The notes under the pieces are model-generated. The model saw nothing but the letters and a program-made list of their open reading frames with translations. It did no database searches and was not told the DNA's origin. A program made the translations under genes and the position numbers. DNA of 64,000 nt from Actinomycetospora corticicola (GTDB lineage: Bacteria > Actinomycetota > Actinomycetes > Mycobacteriales > Pseudonocardiaceae): contig NZ_JACCBN010000001.1 of assembly GCF_013409505.1 (NCBI RefSeq), forward strand, positions 3,844,001-3,908,000, written 5' to 3'. Shown one piece after another: positions 44,514 through 53,410 of the stretch (position 1 is the first letter of the stretch; each line of letters opens with the position of its first letter).

Positions 44514-46379
44514 TTCGACGGTCACGGACTTCGCGAGATTGCGCGGTTTGTCGACGTCGTACCCGCGGGCGCGGGCGACCTCGGCGGAGAACACCTGCAG
44601 CGGCACGGTGGCGACGAGCGGCTGGATCAGGGTCGGCACCACCGGCACCTCGATCAGCGTGCTCGCGAACGGCCGCACCGTCTCGTCGCCGCGCTCGGCG
44701 ATGACGATCGTGCGCGCCCCGCGGGCCTGGATCTCCCGGATGTTCGACAGCAGCTTCGCGTGCAGCGTCGCCCGCCCCCGCGGCGAGGGCATCACCACGA
44801 CGACGGGGAGGTCCTGCTCGATCAGCGCGATCGGCCCGTGCTTGAGCTCGCCCGCCGCGAAGCCCTCGGCGTGCATGTAGGCGAGTTCCTTGAGCTTCAG
44901 CGCCCCTTCGAGGGCCACCGGGTAGCCGACGTGGCGACCGAGGAAGAGGACCGCCTTCGAGTCGGCGAGCTCGCGGGCCAGCGCCCGGGTCGGCTCGACC
45001 GCGGAGGCCAGCACCTTCTTCACCGCGTCCGCCGAGGCGACGAGCTGGTGGTACTCGCGCTCCACCTCGTCGGCGTACTTCGTGCCACGGTTCTGCGCGA
45101 GCGCGAGACCCACGAGGTAGCAGGCGACGACCTGCGACGTGAAGGTCTTCGTGGCCGCGACCCCGACCTCCGGCCCGGCGTGCGTGTAGAGCACGGCATC
45201 GGATTCGCGCGGGATCTGCGCGCCGTTGGTGTTGCAGATGGCCAGCACGCGGGCCTTCTGCTCGCGGGCGTGCCGGACGGCCTCGAGGGTGTCGGCGGTC
45301 TCGCCGGACTGCGAGATCGCGACGACGAGCGTGGACCGGTCGAGCACCGGGTCGCGGTAGCGGAACTCGCTCGCGACCTCGACCTCCACCGGGATGCGGC
45401 ACCAGTGCTCGATCGCGTACTTCGCCAGCAGGCCGGCGTGGTAGGCGGTGCCGCAGGCGACGACGAACACCTTGTCGATGTCGCGCAGCTCCTGGTCGGA
45501 GAGGCGCTGCTCGTCGAGCACGATCCGGCCGTCGACGAGGTGGCCGCGCAGCGTGTCCGCGAGGGCCGCCGGCTGCTCCTCGATCTCCTTCGACATGAAG
45601 AAGTCGTGGCCGCCCTTCTCGGCGGCCGCGATGTCCCAGTCCACGTGGAACGGGCGGGTCGCGGCGAGGTCGCCGTGGAAGTCGGTGACGACCGCGCCCT
45701 CGCGCGTCAGCGTGACGATCTGGTCCTGGCCCAGCTCGACGGCGTCGCGGGTGTGGTCGATGAACGCCGAGACGTCGGAGGCCACGAACGTCTCGCCGTC
45801 CCCGATGCCGACCACCAGCGGCGACGACCGGCGGGCCGCCACGATCTCGTCGGGCCGCCCGGCGTGGGTGAGCACGAGGGTGAACGCACCCTCGAGCCGG
45901 TTGACCACGCGCCGGACGGCGGCGGTGAGCCCGGCGTCGGGCTCCTCGTCGAAGGCCCGGGCGACGAGGTGCGCCGCGACCTCGGAGTCGGTGTCGCTGG
46001 CGAGTTCCACCCCGGCGTCCTCGAGCTCGGCGCGCAGCGCGACGAAGTTCTCGATGATGCCGTTGTGGACGACGGCCACCCGGCCGGTCGCGTCCCGGTG
46101 CGGGTGGGCGTTCCGGTCGGTCGGCGCGCCGTGCGTGGCCCAACGGGTGTGGCCCATGCCGGTCCGCGCCGGGTGCTCCGCGTCCTCGGGGTGGGCGTCG
46201 GTGACCCGCACCAGGTTGTCCAGCGCGCCCGCCGCGCGGTGGACCTCCACCGTCGTCGAGTCGGGCGTCACCGTCGCGACGCCCGCCGAGTCGTACCCCC
46301 GGTACTCCAGCCGCCGCAGTCCGCCCAGCAGGACGTCGCGTGCCGGGCGCCAGCCCACGTACCCCACGATGCCGCACAC
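44511..46379 (-). CDS. glmS: Glutamine-fructose-6-phosphate aminotransferase (isomerising)
   Basis: It makes glucosamine 6-phosphate, the first step to UDP-GlcNAc. The N-terminal Ntn glutaminase domain has the nucleophile Cys2 (MCGIVGYVG), TRWATHGAPTDRNAHPH and HNGIIENF. Two SIS domains follow (CGTAYHAG, SQSGETADTL, EGALKLKELAYMHAEGF), and the usual C-terminus KPRNLAKSVTVE. 622 residues, normal. GlmM, the next enzyme, lies 2 kb away. Confidence 0.97.
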   Translation of the reverse strand: MCGIVGYVGWRPARDVLLGGLRRLEYRGYDSAGVATVTPDSTTVEVHRAAGALDNLVRVTDAHPEDAEHPARTGMGHTRWATHGAPTDRNAHPHRDATGRVAVVHNGIIENFVALRAELEDAGVELASDTDSEVAAHLVARAFDEEPDAGLTAAVRRVVNRLEGAFTLVLTHAGRPDEIVAARRSSPLVVGIGDGETFVASDVSAFIDHTRDAVELGQDQIVTLTREGAVVTDFHGDLAATRPFHVDWDIAAAEKGGHDFFMSKEIEEQPAALADTLRGHLVDGRIVLDEQRLSDQELRDIDKVFVVACGTAYHAGLLAKYAIEHWCRIPVEVEVASEFRYRDPVLDRSTLVVAISQSGETADTLEAVRHAREQKARVLAICNTNGAQIPRESDAVLYTHAGPEVGVAATKTFTSQVVACYLVGLALAQNRGTKYADEVEREYHQLVASADAVKKVLASAVEPTRALARELADSKAVLFLGRHVGYPVALEGALKLKELAYMHAEGFAAGELKHGPIALIEQDLPVVVVMPSPRGRATLHAKLLSNIREIQARGARTIVIAERGDETVRPFASTLIEVPVVPTLIQPLVATVPLQVFSAEVARARGYDVDKPRNLAKSVTVE

Positions 46380-46495
46380 GGGCTCCGAGCGTAGGTGGAC
46401 GGAAGTGGACCTTGACCGGCGGCCGGGGTGACGCAGCCGTCACGGCCGTGTTCCAGCAGGCCAGTGCGGGTGGGGATGCACTACCGTGCCGCGCC

Positions 46496-47386
46496 ATGGC
46501 CAGTGCGAAGCAGATCGTCGCCGAGCTCGGGCGCCCGGGCCCGCACCAGGTGCTGCGCGGGGACCTCGCGCTGGTGGGCCTGCCCGGGGTGCTCTTCACC
46601 CCCGCGTCGGGTGAGCTGCTCCCCGCCGTCGCCTTCGGGCACGACTGGCTGAACCCGGCCCCGCGCTACCTCGGGCTCCTGCGTCACCTGGCGTCGTGGG
46701 GGATCGTCGTGGCCGCGCCGGACACCGAGCGCAGCCCGTTCGCCTCGCACCGCAAGCTCGCCGGGGACCTGCGCACCGCGCTCGACGTCGTGTCCACCGT
46801 GCGCCTCGGCGGCACCGCCCGCGGTGCGGCGGTGAGCGTCGACCCCCGCAAGCTCGGTCTCGCCGGCCACGGCATGGGGGCGGCCGCCGCCGTCCTGGCC
46901 GCCGCGACGCCGCCGCCCGCGACGCGGGTCCAGGCCGTGGGCGAGCCGTACTGGGAGAGCGGCTCGGAGATCGCCGAGGCGCGGGGGCAGGTCGAGGCCG
47001 TCGCCACGATCGCCCTGTCGGAGTCCCGCCCGCCCGCGCAGGACGCCGCGCGCGCGGTGCACCGCCCCGGCCTGCACATCGCGTTCGGCAAGGACCTGGT
47101 GTCCCCGCCGTCAGCCGGCGCGGAACCGGTCGCCGCGGCCTGGGCCGGCCCGTCGGTGCTGCGCACCGTGAAGAAGGCCAGCCACATGGCGATCGTCGAG
47201 GGCAGGCACTGGAGCGACCTGGTGCTCGACGGCAAGGCCGACCTGGGCGTCGGCACGACGGTCAAGGCCCTGCTCACCGGGTTCCTGCTGCACCACCTGA
47301 ACGGCGAGAAGGCGTACGCCGACCTCGTCGACGGCGCGGTCAAGGGCACCGAGGTGCGGGTCTACCGGGAGTCGTCGACCGTCTGA
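46496..47386 (+). CDS. Alpha/beta-hydrolase-like protein (dienelactone hydrolase-like)
   Basis: The 296-residue protein has the pattern of the dienelactone/poly-ester hydrolase group: PAVAFGHDWLNPAPRYLGLLRHLASWGIVVAAPDTE, then a nucleophile elbow reading LAGHGMGAAAA. The nucleophile position is Gly rather than Ser, and SHMAIVEGRHW holds the late His. With the nucleophile replaced it may be inactive or a binding protein. It is divergent from glmS, and its last 25 bases overlap the end of the convergent gene. Confidence 0.75.
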   Translation: MASAKQIVAELGRPGPHQVLRGDLALVGLPGVLFTPASGELLPAVAFGHDWLNPAPRYLGLLRHLASWGIVVAAPDTERSPFASHRKLAGDLRTALDVVSTVRLGGTARGAAVSVDPRKLGLAGHGMGAAAAVLAAATPPPATRVQAVGEPYWESGSEIAEARGQVEAVATIALSESRPPAQDAARAVHRPGLHIAFGKDLVSPPSAGAEPVAAAWAGPSVLRTVKKASHMAIVEGRHWSDLVLDGKADLGVGTTVKALLTGFLLHHLNGEKAYADLVDGAVKGTEVRVYRESSTV

Positions 47387-48207
47387 GCCCCGTCGTCCGG
47401 CTCCTCGCCCATCCCGAGCCCGCCCAGCGCGGCGAGGATCTCCGGGAGCGCCAGCAGGTCGGGCGGCAGGCCACCGGTGTCCGCGGGCTCCCCCACCTCG
47501 ACGGCCGTCCCCGACAGCCGCCGCAGCACCCCGAGGCGGTCGGCCAGCTCCCGCCAGGCGTCCGCGATCGTCGCGTCCGTGCGGTCGGCGACGACGAGGT
47601 AGCGCTGCAGCACGGCGTCGAGGGCCGCGGCCCAGGAGCGGGCGGCCGCGGGGACAGCGCCGGGCCGCGGTGGTGGTCCGGGGTCACCGGCGCCGAGCGC
47701 CCGGGCGGCGGCCGCCCGGTCGGTGACGTCGTCGGCGACCGCGAGCCCGGCGGCCTCCACCGTCTCGGCGGTCTCCGCGAGCATCGTGACGATCTCCTGG
47801 GCCGCCCGCCCGAGGGCGACCACCCGGTCCGCGACCTCCTCGGCCGACGGCCCCGACCAGCGCTCCCACAGCGTGCCCGCCTCCTCGGCGAGCGCGCGGT
47901 GGCGGGCGCGGACCCGGTCGGCGGCCCGGCGGAGGTCCTCGGCGCCGGCGGCGATCGCGGCGAACCGGATGCCCCGCTGCGCGGTGTGCCGGGCCCGGAG
48001 ACCGGCGGCGTCGACCGGCGGAGCGGGCAGGCCCGCGGTCTCCGTCAGCGCCACCCGGGCGGGCAGGACGGCGACGATCCGCTCGACCGCGGCGTCGCCC
48101 GCGGCGAGCAGCGCGTCGGATGTGTCGGCGCCGAGCTGACCGAGCCGTCGCGGTGGCGGGACCGCGGACAGCGGTCCGGTCCCGCGCCCGCCGTCACGCC
48201 GTGTCAC
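47362..48207 (-). CDS. WXG-like helical protein of unknown function
   Basis: The 281-residue, almost entirely helical and Ala-rich protein contains AGTLWERWSGPSAEEVADRVV (about 107-127) and a further helix with ETAETVEAAGLAVADDV. The W-x-x-W-S-G turn between two helices resembles WXG100-like or EspB-like domains. It lies between glmS and glmM, where mycobacteria also keep uncharacterised Ala-rich genes, and 2.6 kb from the ESX-4 genes. The GTG start has GGAG three bases upstream. Link to type VII secretion is inference. Confidence 0.6.
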   Translation of the reverse strand: MTRRDGGRGTGPLSAVPPPRRLGQLGADTSDALLAAGDAAVERIVAVLPARVALTETAGLPAPPVDAAGLRARHTAQRGIRFAAIAAGAEDLRRAADRVRARHRALAEEAGTLWERWSGPSAEEVADRVVALGRAAQEIVTMLAETAETVEAAGLAVADDVTDRAAAARALGAGDPGPPPRPGAVPAAARSWAAALDAVLQRYLVVADRTDATIADAWRELADRLGVLRRLSGTAVEVGEPADTGGLPPDLLALPEILAALGGLGMGEEPDDGAQTVDDSR

Positions 48208-48266
48208 GGGCTCCAGGGTCCCCCACCGCGTACACCGGCCCCACACCGGCCCCACCGGCGGGAGGC

Positions 48267-49634
48267 CTACGCGCGGACGTCGGCGACGAGACCGGCGAGG
48301 CGACCCGCGACGTCGCGGGCGGTGTCCTCGGTGGGCGCCTCGACCATCACCCGCACCACCTGCTCGGTGCCCGACGGCCGCAGCAGGACCCGGCCGTGCC
48401 CGGCCAGCGCGGCCTCCTCGGCGGCGACGGCGTCGGCCACCCGGGCGGACGTCCCCACGGCCGCCTTGTCGGCGACCGGCACGTTGAGCAGCACCTGCGG
48501 GAGACGGTGCACCACGCCGGCGAGCTCGGCGAGCGGGCTTCCGGTGGTGGTCATGCGGGCCATCAGCCGCAGCGCGGTGAGCAGCCCGTCGCCCGTGGTG
48601 GCGTGCGAGGGCAGCACCACGTGCCCGGACTGCTCCCCGCCCAGCGAGAACGCGCCCGCGCGCAGCTCCTCGAGCACGTAGCGGTCGCCCACGGCCGTCG
48701 TGCGGACCGCGATGCCCGCCTCCCGCATGGCCAGGTGCAACCCGAGGTTGCTCATCACGGTGGCGACGAGGGTGTCGCCCGCGAGCTCGCCGTCGGCGTG
48801 CAGCGCGAGGGCGAGCACCGCGAGGATCTGGTCCCCGTCGACCACCGACCCGTCGGCGGCCACCGCGAGGCACCGGTCGGCGTCGCCGTCGTGGGCGATG
48901 CCGAGGTCGGCGCCGTGCTCCACGACCGCCTTCGCGAGGCCCTCGAGGTGGGTCGAGCCGACGCCCTCGTTGATGTTCCAGCCGTCCGGTTCCGCCGCCA
49001 GCGTCGTCACCCGGGCCCCGGCCCGCTCGTAGGCGCGGGGGGCCGCCAGCGACGCCGCGCCGTGGGCGCAGTCGACGACCACGTGCACGCCCTCGAGGGC
49101 GTGCGGGGTGGCCACCAGCAGGTGGTCGAGGTAGCGGTCGAGCGCGTCGGGCACGTCGGTGACGCGGCCGATCCCGCGCCCCGTGGGCCGCCGGTCGGGC
49201 TGCGCGACCCCGCCGAGACGGGCCTCGATCTCGTCCTCGAGGGCGTCGGGCAGCTTGTGCCCGCCGGCCGCGAACAGCTTGATGCCGTTGTCGGGCATCG
49301 GGTTGTGCGACGCGGAGATCATGACGCCCAGGTCGGCCCCGAGCGTGGCGGTCAGGTGCGCGACCGCGGGGGTCGGCAGCACGCCGACCCGCCGGACGTC
49401 CGCACCGGCCGCCGAGAGGCCCGCGCACACCGCGGCCTCGAGCATCTCGCCGCTGGCCCGCGGGTCGCGGCCCACCACCGCCACCGGCCGCGCCGCTCCG
49501 TCACCCGACACGACACCGCCCGCGTGCTCGACGAGCACACGGGCGGCGGCGGACGCGACGGAGAGCGCCAGCTCGGGGGTGAGGTCCGCGTTCGCGAGGC
49601 CGCGGACGCCGTCGGTCCCGAACAGGCGACCCAT
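48267..49634 (-). CDS. glmM: Phosphoglucosamine mutase
   Basis: It converts glucosamine 6-phosphate to glucosamine 1-phosphate after GlmS. The 455-residue product has [13 protein letters not shown] at the start, the phosphoserine loop [17 protein letters not shown], metal loop [12 protein letters not shown], sugar loop GGEQSGHVV, and [15 protein letters not shown] at the C-terminus. Its ATG shares one base with the rpsI stop (TGATG), so it is read from the ribosomal protein operon. Confidence 0.96.
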   Translation of the reverse strand: MGRLFGTDGVRGLANADLTPELALSVASAAARVLVEHAGGVVSGDGAARPVAVVGRDPRASGEMLEAAVCAGLSAAGADVRRVGVLPTPAVAHLTATLGADLGVMISASHNPMPDNGIKLFAAGGHKLPDALEDEIEARLGGVAQPDRRPTGRGIGRVTDVPDALDRYLDHLLVATPHALEGVHVVVDCAHGAASLAAPRAYERAGARVTTLAAEPDGWNINEGVGSTHLEGLAKAVVEHGADLGIAHDGDADRCLAVAADGSVVDGDQILAVLALALHADGELAGDTLVATVMSNLGLHLAMREAGIAVRTTAVGDRYVLEELRAGAFSLGGEQSGHVVLPSHATTGDGLLTALRLMARMTTTGSPLAELAGVVHRLPQVLLNVPVADKAAVGTSARVADAVAAEEAALAGHGRVLLRPSGTEQVVRVMVEAPTEDTARDVAGRLAGLVADVRA

Positions 49635-50209
49635 CAGCGCTTCGAGTACTGAGGGGCCTTCCGAGCCTTCTTGAGGCCGTACTTCTTGCGCTCCGTGGCC
49701 CGCGCGTCGCGGGTCAGGAAGCCCGACTTCTTCAGACCGGGACGGTCCTCCGGGTCGACGATGATGAGCGCCCGGGCGATCGCCAGACGCAGCGCACCGG
49801 CCTGGCCGGAGGTCCCGCCACCGTGCAGCCGCGCGTAGATGTCGAACTGCTCGGTACGCTCGGTGTCGACCAGGGGCTCACGGATGAGCTGCTGGTGCAC
49901 CTTGTTCGGGAAGTACTCGTCGAACGCCTTGCCGTTCATCGTCAGCTTGCCGCTACCGGGCACCAGACGGATGCGGACCACGGCCTTCTTGCGACGGCCG
50001 ACGGTCTGGATCGGGCGGTCGAGCGAGGCGAACACCGGCGCCGGGGCGTCACCGAAGACCTCGGCGCCCAGCTCGTCGTCGGTCTCGGACCCGGCGAAGT
50101 CGCCGGAGTCCAGGTCCGCGGCCTCGGCGAGCGACTGCCCGCCTTCCGGCGCCTCGGACGTGACCTCGAAGTCGGTCTCGTTCTCGACGTTGTCGTCGGG
50201 GGTGGTCAC
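49634..50209 (-). CDS. rpsI: 30S ribosomal protein S9 (uS9)
   Basis: The 191-residue S9 has an acidic N-terminal extension of about 60 residues ([19 protein letters not shown]), typical of actinobacteria, before the core. The core has [41 protein letters not shown] and the rRNA/tRNA-contacting tail [12 protein letters not shown]. It overlaps rplM by four bases. Confidence 0.97.
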   Translation of the reverse strand: MTTPDDNVENETDFEVTSEAPEGGQSLAEAADLDSGDFAGSETDDELGAEVFGDAPAPVFASLDRPIQTVGRRKKAVVRIRLVPGSGKLTMNGKAFDEYFPNKVHQQLIREPLVDTERTEQFDIYARLHGGGTSGQAGALRLAIARALIIVDPEDRPGLKKSGFLTRDARATERKKYGLKKARKAPQYSKR

Positions 50210-50649
50210 TGGCTCACCTGTCGAATCTCGAACGGAACGGGCTGCTGGGCGGCGTGCGGGTGCTCGGGGCCCGCGTAGACCTTGAGCTTGGACGCCATGG
50301 CCCGGCCCAGACGGTTCTTGGGCAGCATGCCCTTGATGGCCTTCTCGACCAGACGGTCCGGGAAGCGCTCGAGCTCCTCGCCCACGGTGCGCTTCTTCAG
50401 CCCGCCCGGGTAGCCACTGTGGTGGTAGACGAAGCGGTCGTCCCGCTTGTTACCGGTGAGCGCCACCTTCTCCGCGTTCACGATCACCACGAAGTCACCG
50501 GTGTCGACGTGCGGGGCGTAGGTCGGCTTGTGCTTGCCCCGCAGCAGCTGGGCGGTCTGGCTGGCCAGCCGGCCGAGCACGACGTCGGAGGCGTCGATGA
50601 CGTGCCAGGCGCGGTCGATGTCGCCGGGCTTCGGACTGAACGTGCGCAC
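50206..50649 (-). CDS. rplM: 50S ribosomal protein L13 (uL13)
   Basis: The 147-residue L13 has [55 protein letters not shown], and [14 protein letters not shown] 50649 has GAGG eight bases upstream. The 168-bp leader region contains a TACTCT hexamer about 130 bases upstream on the minus strand, a possible -10. First gene of rplM-rpsI-glmM. Confidence 0.97.
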   Translation of the reverse strand: MRTFSPKPGDIDRAWHVIDASDVVLGRLASQTAQLLRGKHKPTYAPHVDTGDFVVIVNAEKVALTGNKRDDRFVYHHSGYPGGLKKRTVGEELERFPDRLVEKAIKGMLPKNRLGRAMASKLKVYAGPEHPHAAQQPVPFEIRQVSQ

Positions 50650-50817
50650 GGAAGCTACCTCGTCACGGTCATACTGGGTCGGTACGTCAGGTGGTGACAC
50701 TCGCGGCGGTCGTCCCGAGGGGAATCCGCACACTGCATCACCTTCGCGGCAGGCGTTCACCGCGCAACGACTGTTCAGAGTACGCGGCGGCCCCCACCGG
50801 CCCGTCACCCACCCCCG

Positions 50818-51102
50818 TCAGTACCGGGCGGCGTTGCGTTGCTCCACCGCCCGGTAGGTCTGCTCGGCCTGCCCGAGCCGTCCCCCGACGAGGCCGAGGA
50901 CCTGGGCGAGGTCGGCCCAGGCGGTGTCGATCTCGCGCTGCCGGGCGCGGTACTGCTCGGCCGCGGCACCGGTCCAGCCCGCGACGAGCGGGGCGAGCCG
51001 CCGCTCGAGGTCGTCGAGCTGCCCGCGGATGCGGGTCGCGGTGGCGGTCACGTTCTGCTGGGCGGCGGAGAGCTCGCCGAAGGTCACGCGGATCTCGTCC
51101 AT
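50818..51102 (-). CDS. WXG100 family type VII secretion substrate (EsxT-like)
   Basis: The 94-residue two-helix protein has the WTG turn at 43-45 (AGWTGAAAEQY) and the export signal YRAVE (YxxxE) near the C-terminus. GGAGGAG precedes the ATG. It is paired with a second WXG100 gene 11 bp upstream, with which it should form a heterodimer. Position next to rplM matches Mycobacterium ESX-4 (esxT/esxU). Confidence 0.9.
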   Translation of the reverse strand: MDEIRVTFGELSAAQQNVTATATRIRGQLDDLERRLAPLVAGWTGAAAEQYRARQREIDTAWADLAQVLGLVGGRLGQAEQTYRAVEQRNAARY

Positions 51103-51113
51103 GTCGTCTCCTC

Positions 51114-51425
51114 CTAGCCCAGGGCCCGGCCGATGCGCGAGGTCGAGGCGGCGACCTCGTCCTCGGCGGCCCGGTAGCCGACCGCGGAGGCCTGGACGGA
51201 CTCCGCGATGGCCCCGAGGGCCGCGTTGATCCGGTTCGCGTCGTCGTTCCAGCGCGCCATCAGCTGCGAGAAGGCGACCGACGCGTCGCCCCGCCAGGTC
51301 GCCTCCAGGGGGACCAGCTGCCCGCGCAGCTGCGCGAGCTGCGCGGTGATCTGGTCCCGCACCTCCAGGACGTGCTGCCCCGCCCCCTGCATCAACTGCG
51401 TCTCGGTCCCGAACTGTCCTGCCAT
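51114..51425 (-). CDS. WXG100 family type VII secretion substrate (EsxU-like)
   Basis: The 103-residue two-helix protein has the WRG turn at 44-46 (EATWRGDASVAF) and a C-terminal YRAAE export motif. GGAGGAG lies five bases before the ATG. Partner of the downstream WXG100 gene. Both lie behind the interrupted eccC, so expression and export may be affected by the insertion. Confidence 0.9.
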   Translation of the reverse strand: MAGQFGTETQLMQGAGQHVLEVRDQITAQLAQLRGQLVPLEATWRGDASVAFSQLMARWNDDANRINAALGAIAESVQASAVGYRAAEDEVAASTSRIGRALG

Positions 51426-51517
51426 CCCCGCTCCTCCCACCGACGTGCCGCTCCGACGGTGACATCCCGACGGCGGGCGCGGGTGCGGTTCGGGAGAACT
51501 CGTCCCCGCCGGATCGC

Positions 51518-53410
51518 TCAGGGCGGGCTGCGCAGCGTCCCCACCACCCGCTCGCAGGCCGCGAGCACGGCGTCCCGCGAGGCCTCGTCGTGGCGGCAGC
51601 CCACCGAGAGCTGGGTGCTCCCGAGGAAGAGCACGACCCAGTCCACCGTCGTCCCGGGCGCCGGGACCTGCCGGTAGGTCGCCACCTCGCGCCCGGCGAA
51701 CGTCGTCTCGGGCTGCAGGTCCGACACCCCGCCCCCGGCGGACCGCGCCGCCTCGAACCCGGCGAGCAGCTGGGCCCGCGCCCCGGCCGGGTCCGGCGAG
51801 GCGAGCGCGCTCTCCTGCACCGCGACGAGGTTCGGGCCGGTCGGCTGCCCCTCGGGCCGGATGCGGCTGCGACGGTACTCCGCGTCGGAGCCGTCGACGG
51901 TCCAGCCCGCCGGGAGCTCGTAGGCGTGGGCGAAGACCGAGACCACCGTCGGCGCGCTCGCCCCCGCCGTCGGCCCCTCCCCGCCCCGCAGCCCGGCCAC
52001 CGCCAGGATCAGCACGACCACCGCCACCGTCGCCGCGGCCACCAGCCCCGCCCGGCGGCGGGGGTCCCGCCCGCCCGGACCGACCGGGGGCCCCACCCGG
52101 GCCGGGAGCCGCCCCGCCGGGACGAGCTCGTGGGCGATCCGCACCGTCGGGCCGTCGGGGTCGACGCGGGGTCCGGGTCCCGACGACGGGGTCGGGAGCG
52201 GAGCCGCGGAGGCGGCGGGAGCCGGAACGCTCGCCCGGACCGGGGCACGCACTCCCGCGGAACCCGCGCCGCCGGCCGGAGCGGTCGGACGGGCGGGACC
52301 GGCCACCGGCCACTCGGGCAGCAGCACCGGGCGGACCGCCGGCGCGGGGACGGGCACCCGCCCGGCGGCGGCTGTCGCGAGCAGGGCACCGCGGGCGACG
52401 ACGGTCCGCGGATCGGCCGGGACCACCGGCGGCACGCCGAGCCCGCGGTGCACGAGGGTCGCGAGCAGCGGGGTCCGGGCCAGGCCGCCGACCAGCCGGA
52501 CGTCGGCGAGGCGCGCGGCGGGCACCCCGGCCTCGTCGAGCACGCCGGCGAGCAGGTCGACGAGGTCGCCGCAGGGTGCCCGGAGGAGGTCCTCGAGTTC
52601 GCCCCGCGAGCACCACGCCGTGCCGGCCGTACCGGGCAGCGGCACGTCGGCCTGCTCGGACTCGGAGAGCCGCTCGCGGGCGTCGCGCACGTCCTCGACG
52701 AGCACCTGACGGTGCCGACGGTCCGGCAGGGTGGCGCCCTCGACCACGGCGTGCACCCGGGCGACGTCCCCGGTGGTGGCGGTCAGGCCCGCCACGACGT
52801 GCGCCAGGAGCAGTTCGTCGGCGTCGTCCCCGCCGAAGGCGCTTGAGGCCCGGTGCGCCAGCACGTGCCCGGTCGCGTCGACGACCGCGGCCGTCGCCCC
52901 CCGTGCGCCGACGTCGAGCACGGCGGTCGGACCGTCGCGGCCGGTCGGACGCATCCAGCGCGCGTGGGCCGCCGCGGCCACGGGTTCGGCCACCAGCGCG
53001 AGGTCGGCCGCGAGTCCGGTCCCGGCGCGCCGCAGGACCTCCCGCCGCCGCGCCCCCCAGTCCGCGGGGTGGGTGAGCACGAGGACGTCCGGGCGCTCCC
53101 CGCGCAGGGCGGGCCGCGCCCGGTCGACCGCCGCCGCGAGGACGGCGCCGAGCGCCTCGACGACCCCGACGGTGCGGGTGCCGAGCAGGAGGGAGTCGGC
53201 GTCGACGGCGCGGCGCGGTCGCGGTTCGAGGCGGGTGGGGTCGGCCGCGGCCCGCGCCCGCGCGGCGGCGCCGGTGACGAGGGCGGCGTCGTCCGGGGCG
53301 AACACGGCCGGGAGGTCCGGGGCGAGCTCGACCGCCTCGGCCCCGCCGCCCGGGTCGACCACGGCGACGACGCCGGTGTCGCCGAGGTCGACCGCGACGC
53401 GGCGGCTCAC
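51518..53410 (-). CDS. Type VII secretion-associated protein (TIGR03931-like, ESX-4)
   Basis: The 630-residue membrane protein has an N-terminal Hsp70/actin-like ATPase fold (VAVDLGDTGVVAVVD, VLDVGARGATAAVVD, LVGGLARTPLL at about 5, 170 and 310). A long Pro/Ala-rich linker follows, then one membrane helix (about 470-488, AGLVAAATVAVVVLILAVAG). The exported C-terminal domain (AYELPAGWTVDGSDAEY, GCRHDEASRDAVLAACERVVGTL) is the TIGR03931-type module. This is the position of Rv3446c in mycobacterial ESX-4. The GTG overlaps the eccC stop by four bases. Confidence 0.82.
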   Translation of the reverse strand: MSRRVAVDLGDTGVVAVVDPGGGAEAVELAPDLPAVFAPDDAALVTGAAARARAAADPTRLEPRPRRAVDADSLLLGTRTVGVVEALGAVLAAAVDRARPALRGERPDVLVLTHPADWGARRREVLRRAGTGLAADLALVAEPVAAAAHARWMRPTGRDGPTAVLDVGARGATAAVVDATGHVLAHRASSAFGGDDADELLLAHVVAGLTATTGDVARVHAVVEGATLPDRRHRQVLVEDVRDARERLSESEQADVPLPGTAGTAWCSRGELEDLLRAPCGDLVDLLAGVLDEAGVPAARLADVRLVGGLARTPLLATLVHRGLGVPPVVPADPRTVVARGALLATAAAGRVPVPAPAVRPVLLPEWPVAGPARPTAPAGGAGSAGVRAPVRASVPAPAASAAPLPTPSSGPGPRVDPDGPTVRIAHELVPAGRLPARVGPPVGPGGRDPRRRAGLVAAATVAVVVLILAVAGLRGGEGPTAGASAPTVVSVFAHAYELPAGWTVDGSDAEYRRSRIRPEGQPTGPNLVAVQESALASPDPAGARAQLLAGFEAARSAGGGVSDLQPETTFAGREVATYRQVPAPGTTVDWVVLFLGSTQLSVGCRHDEASRDAVLAACERVVGTLRSPP

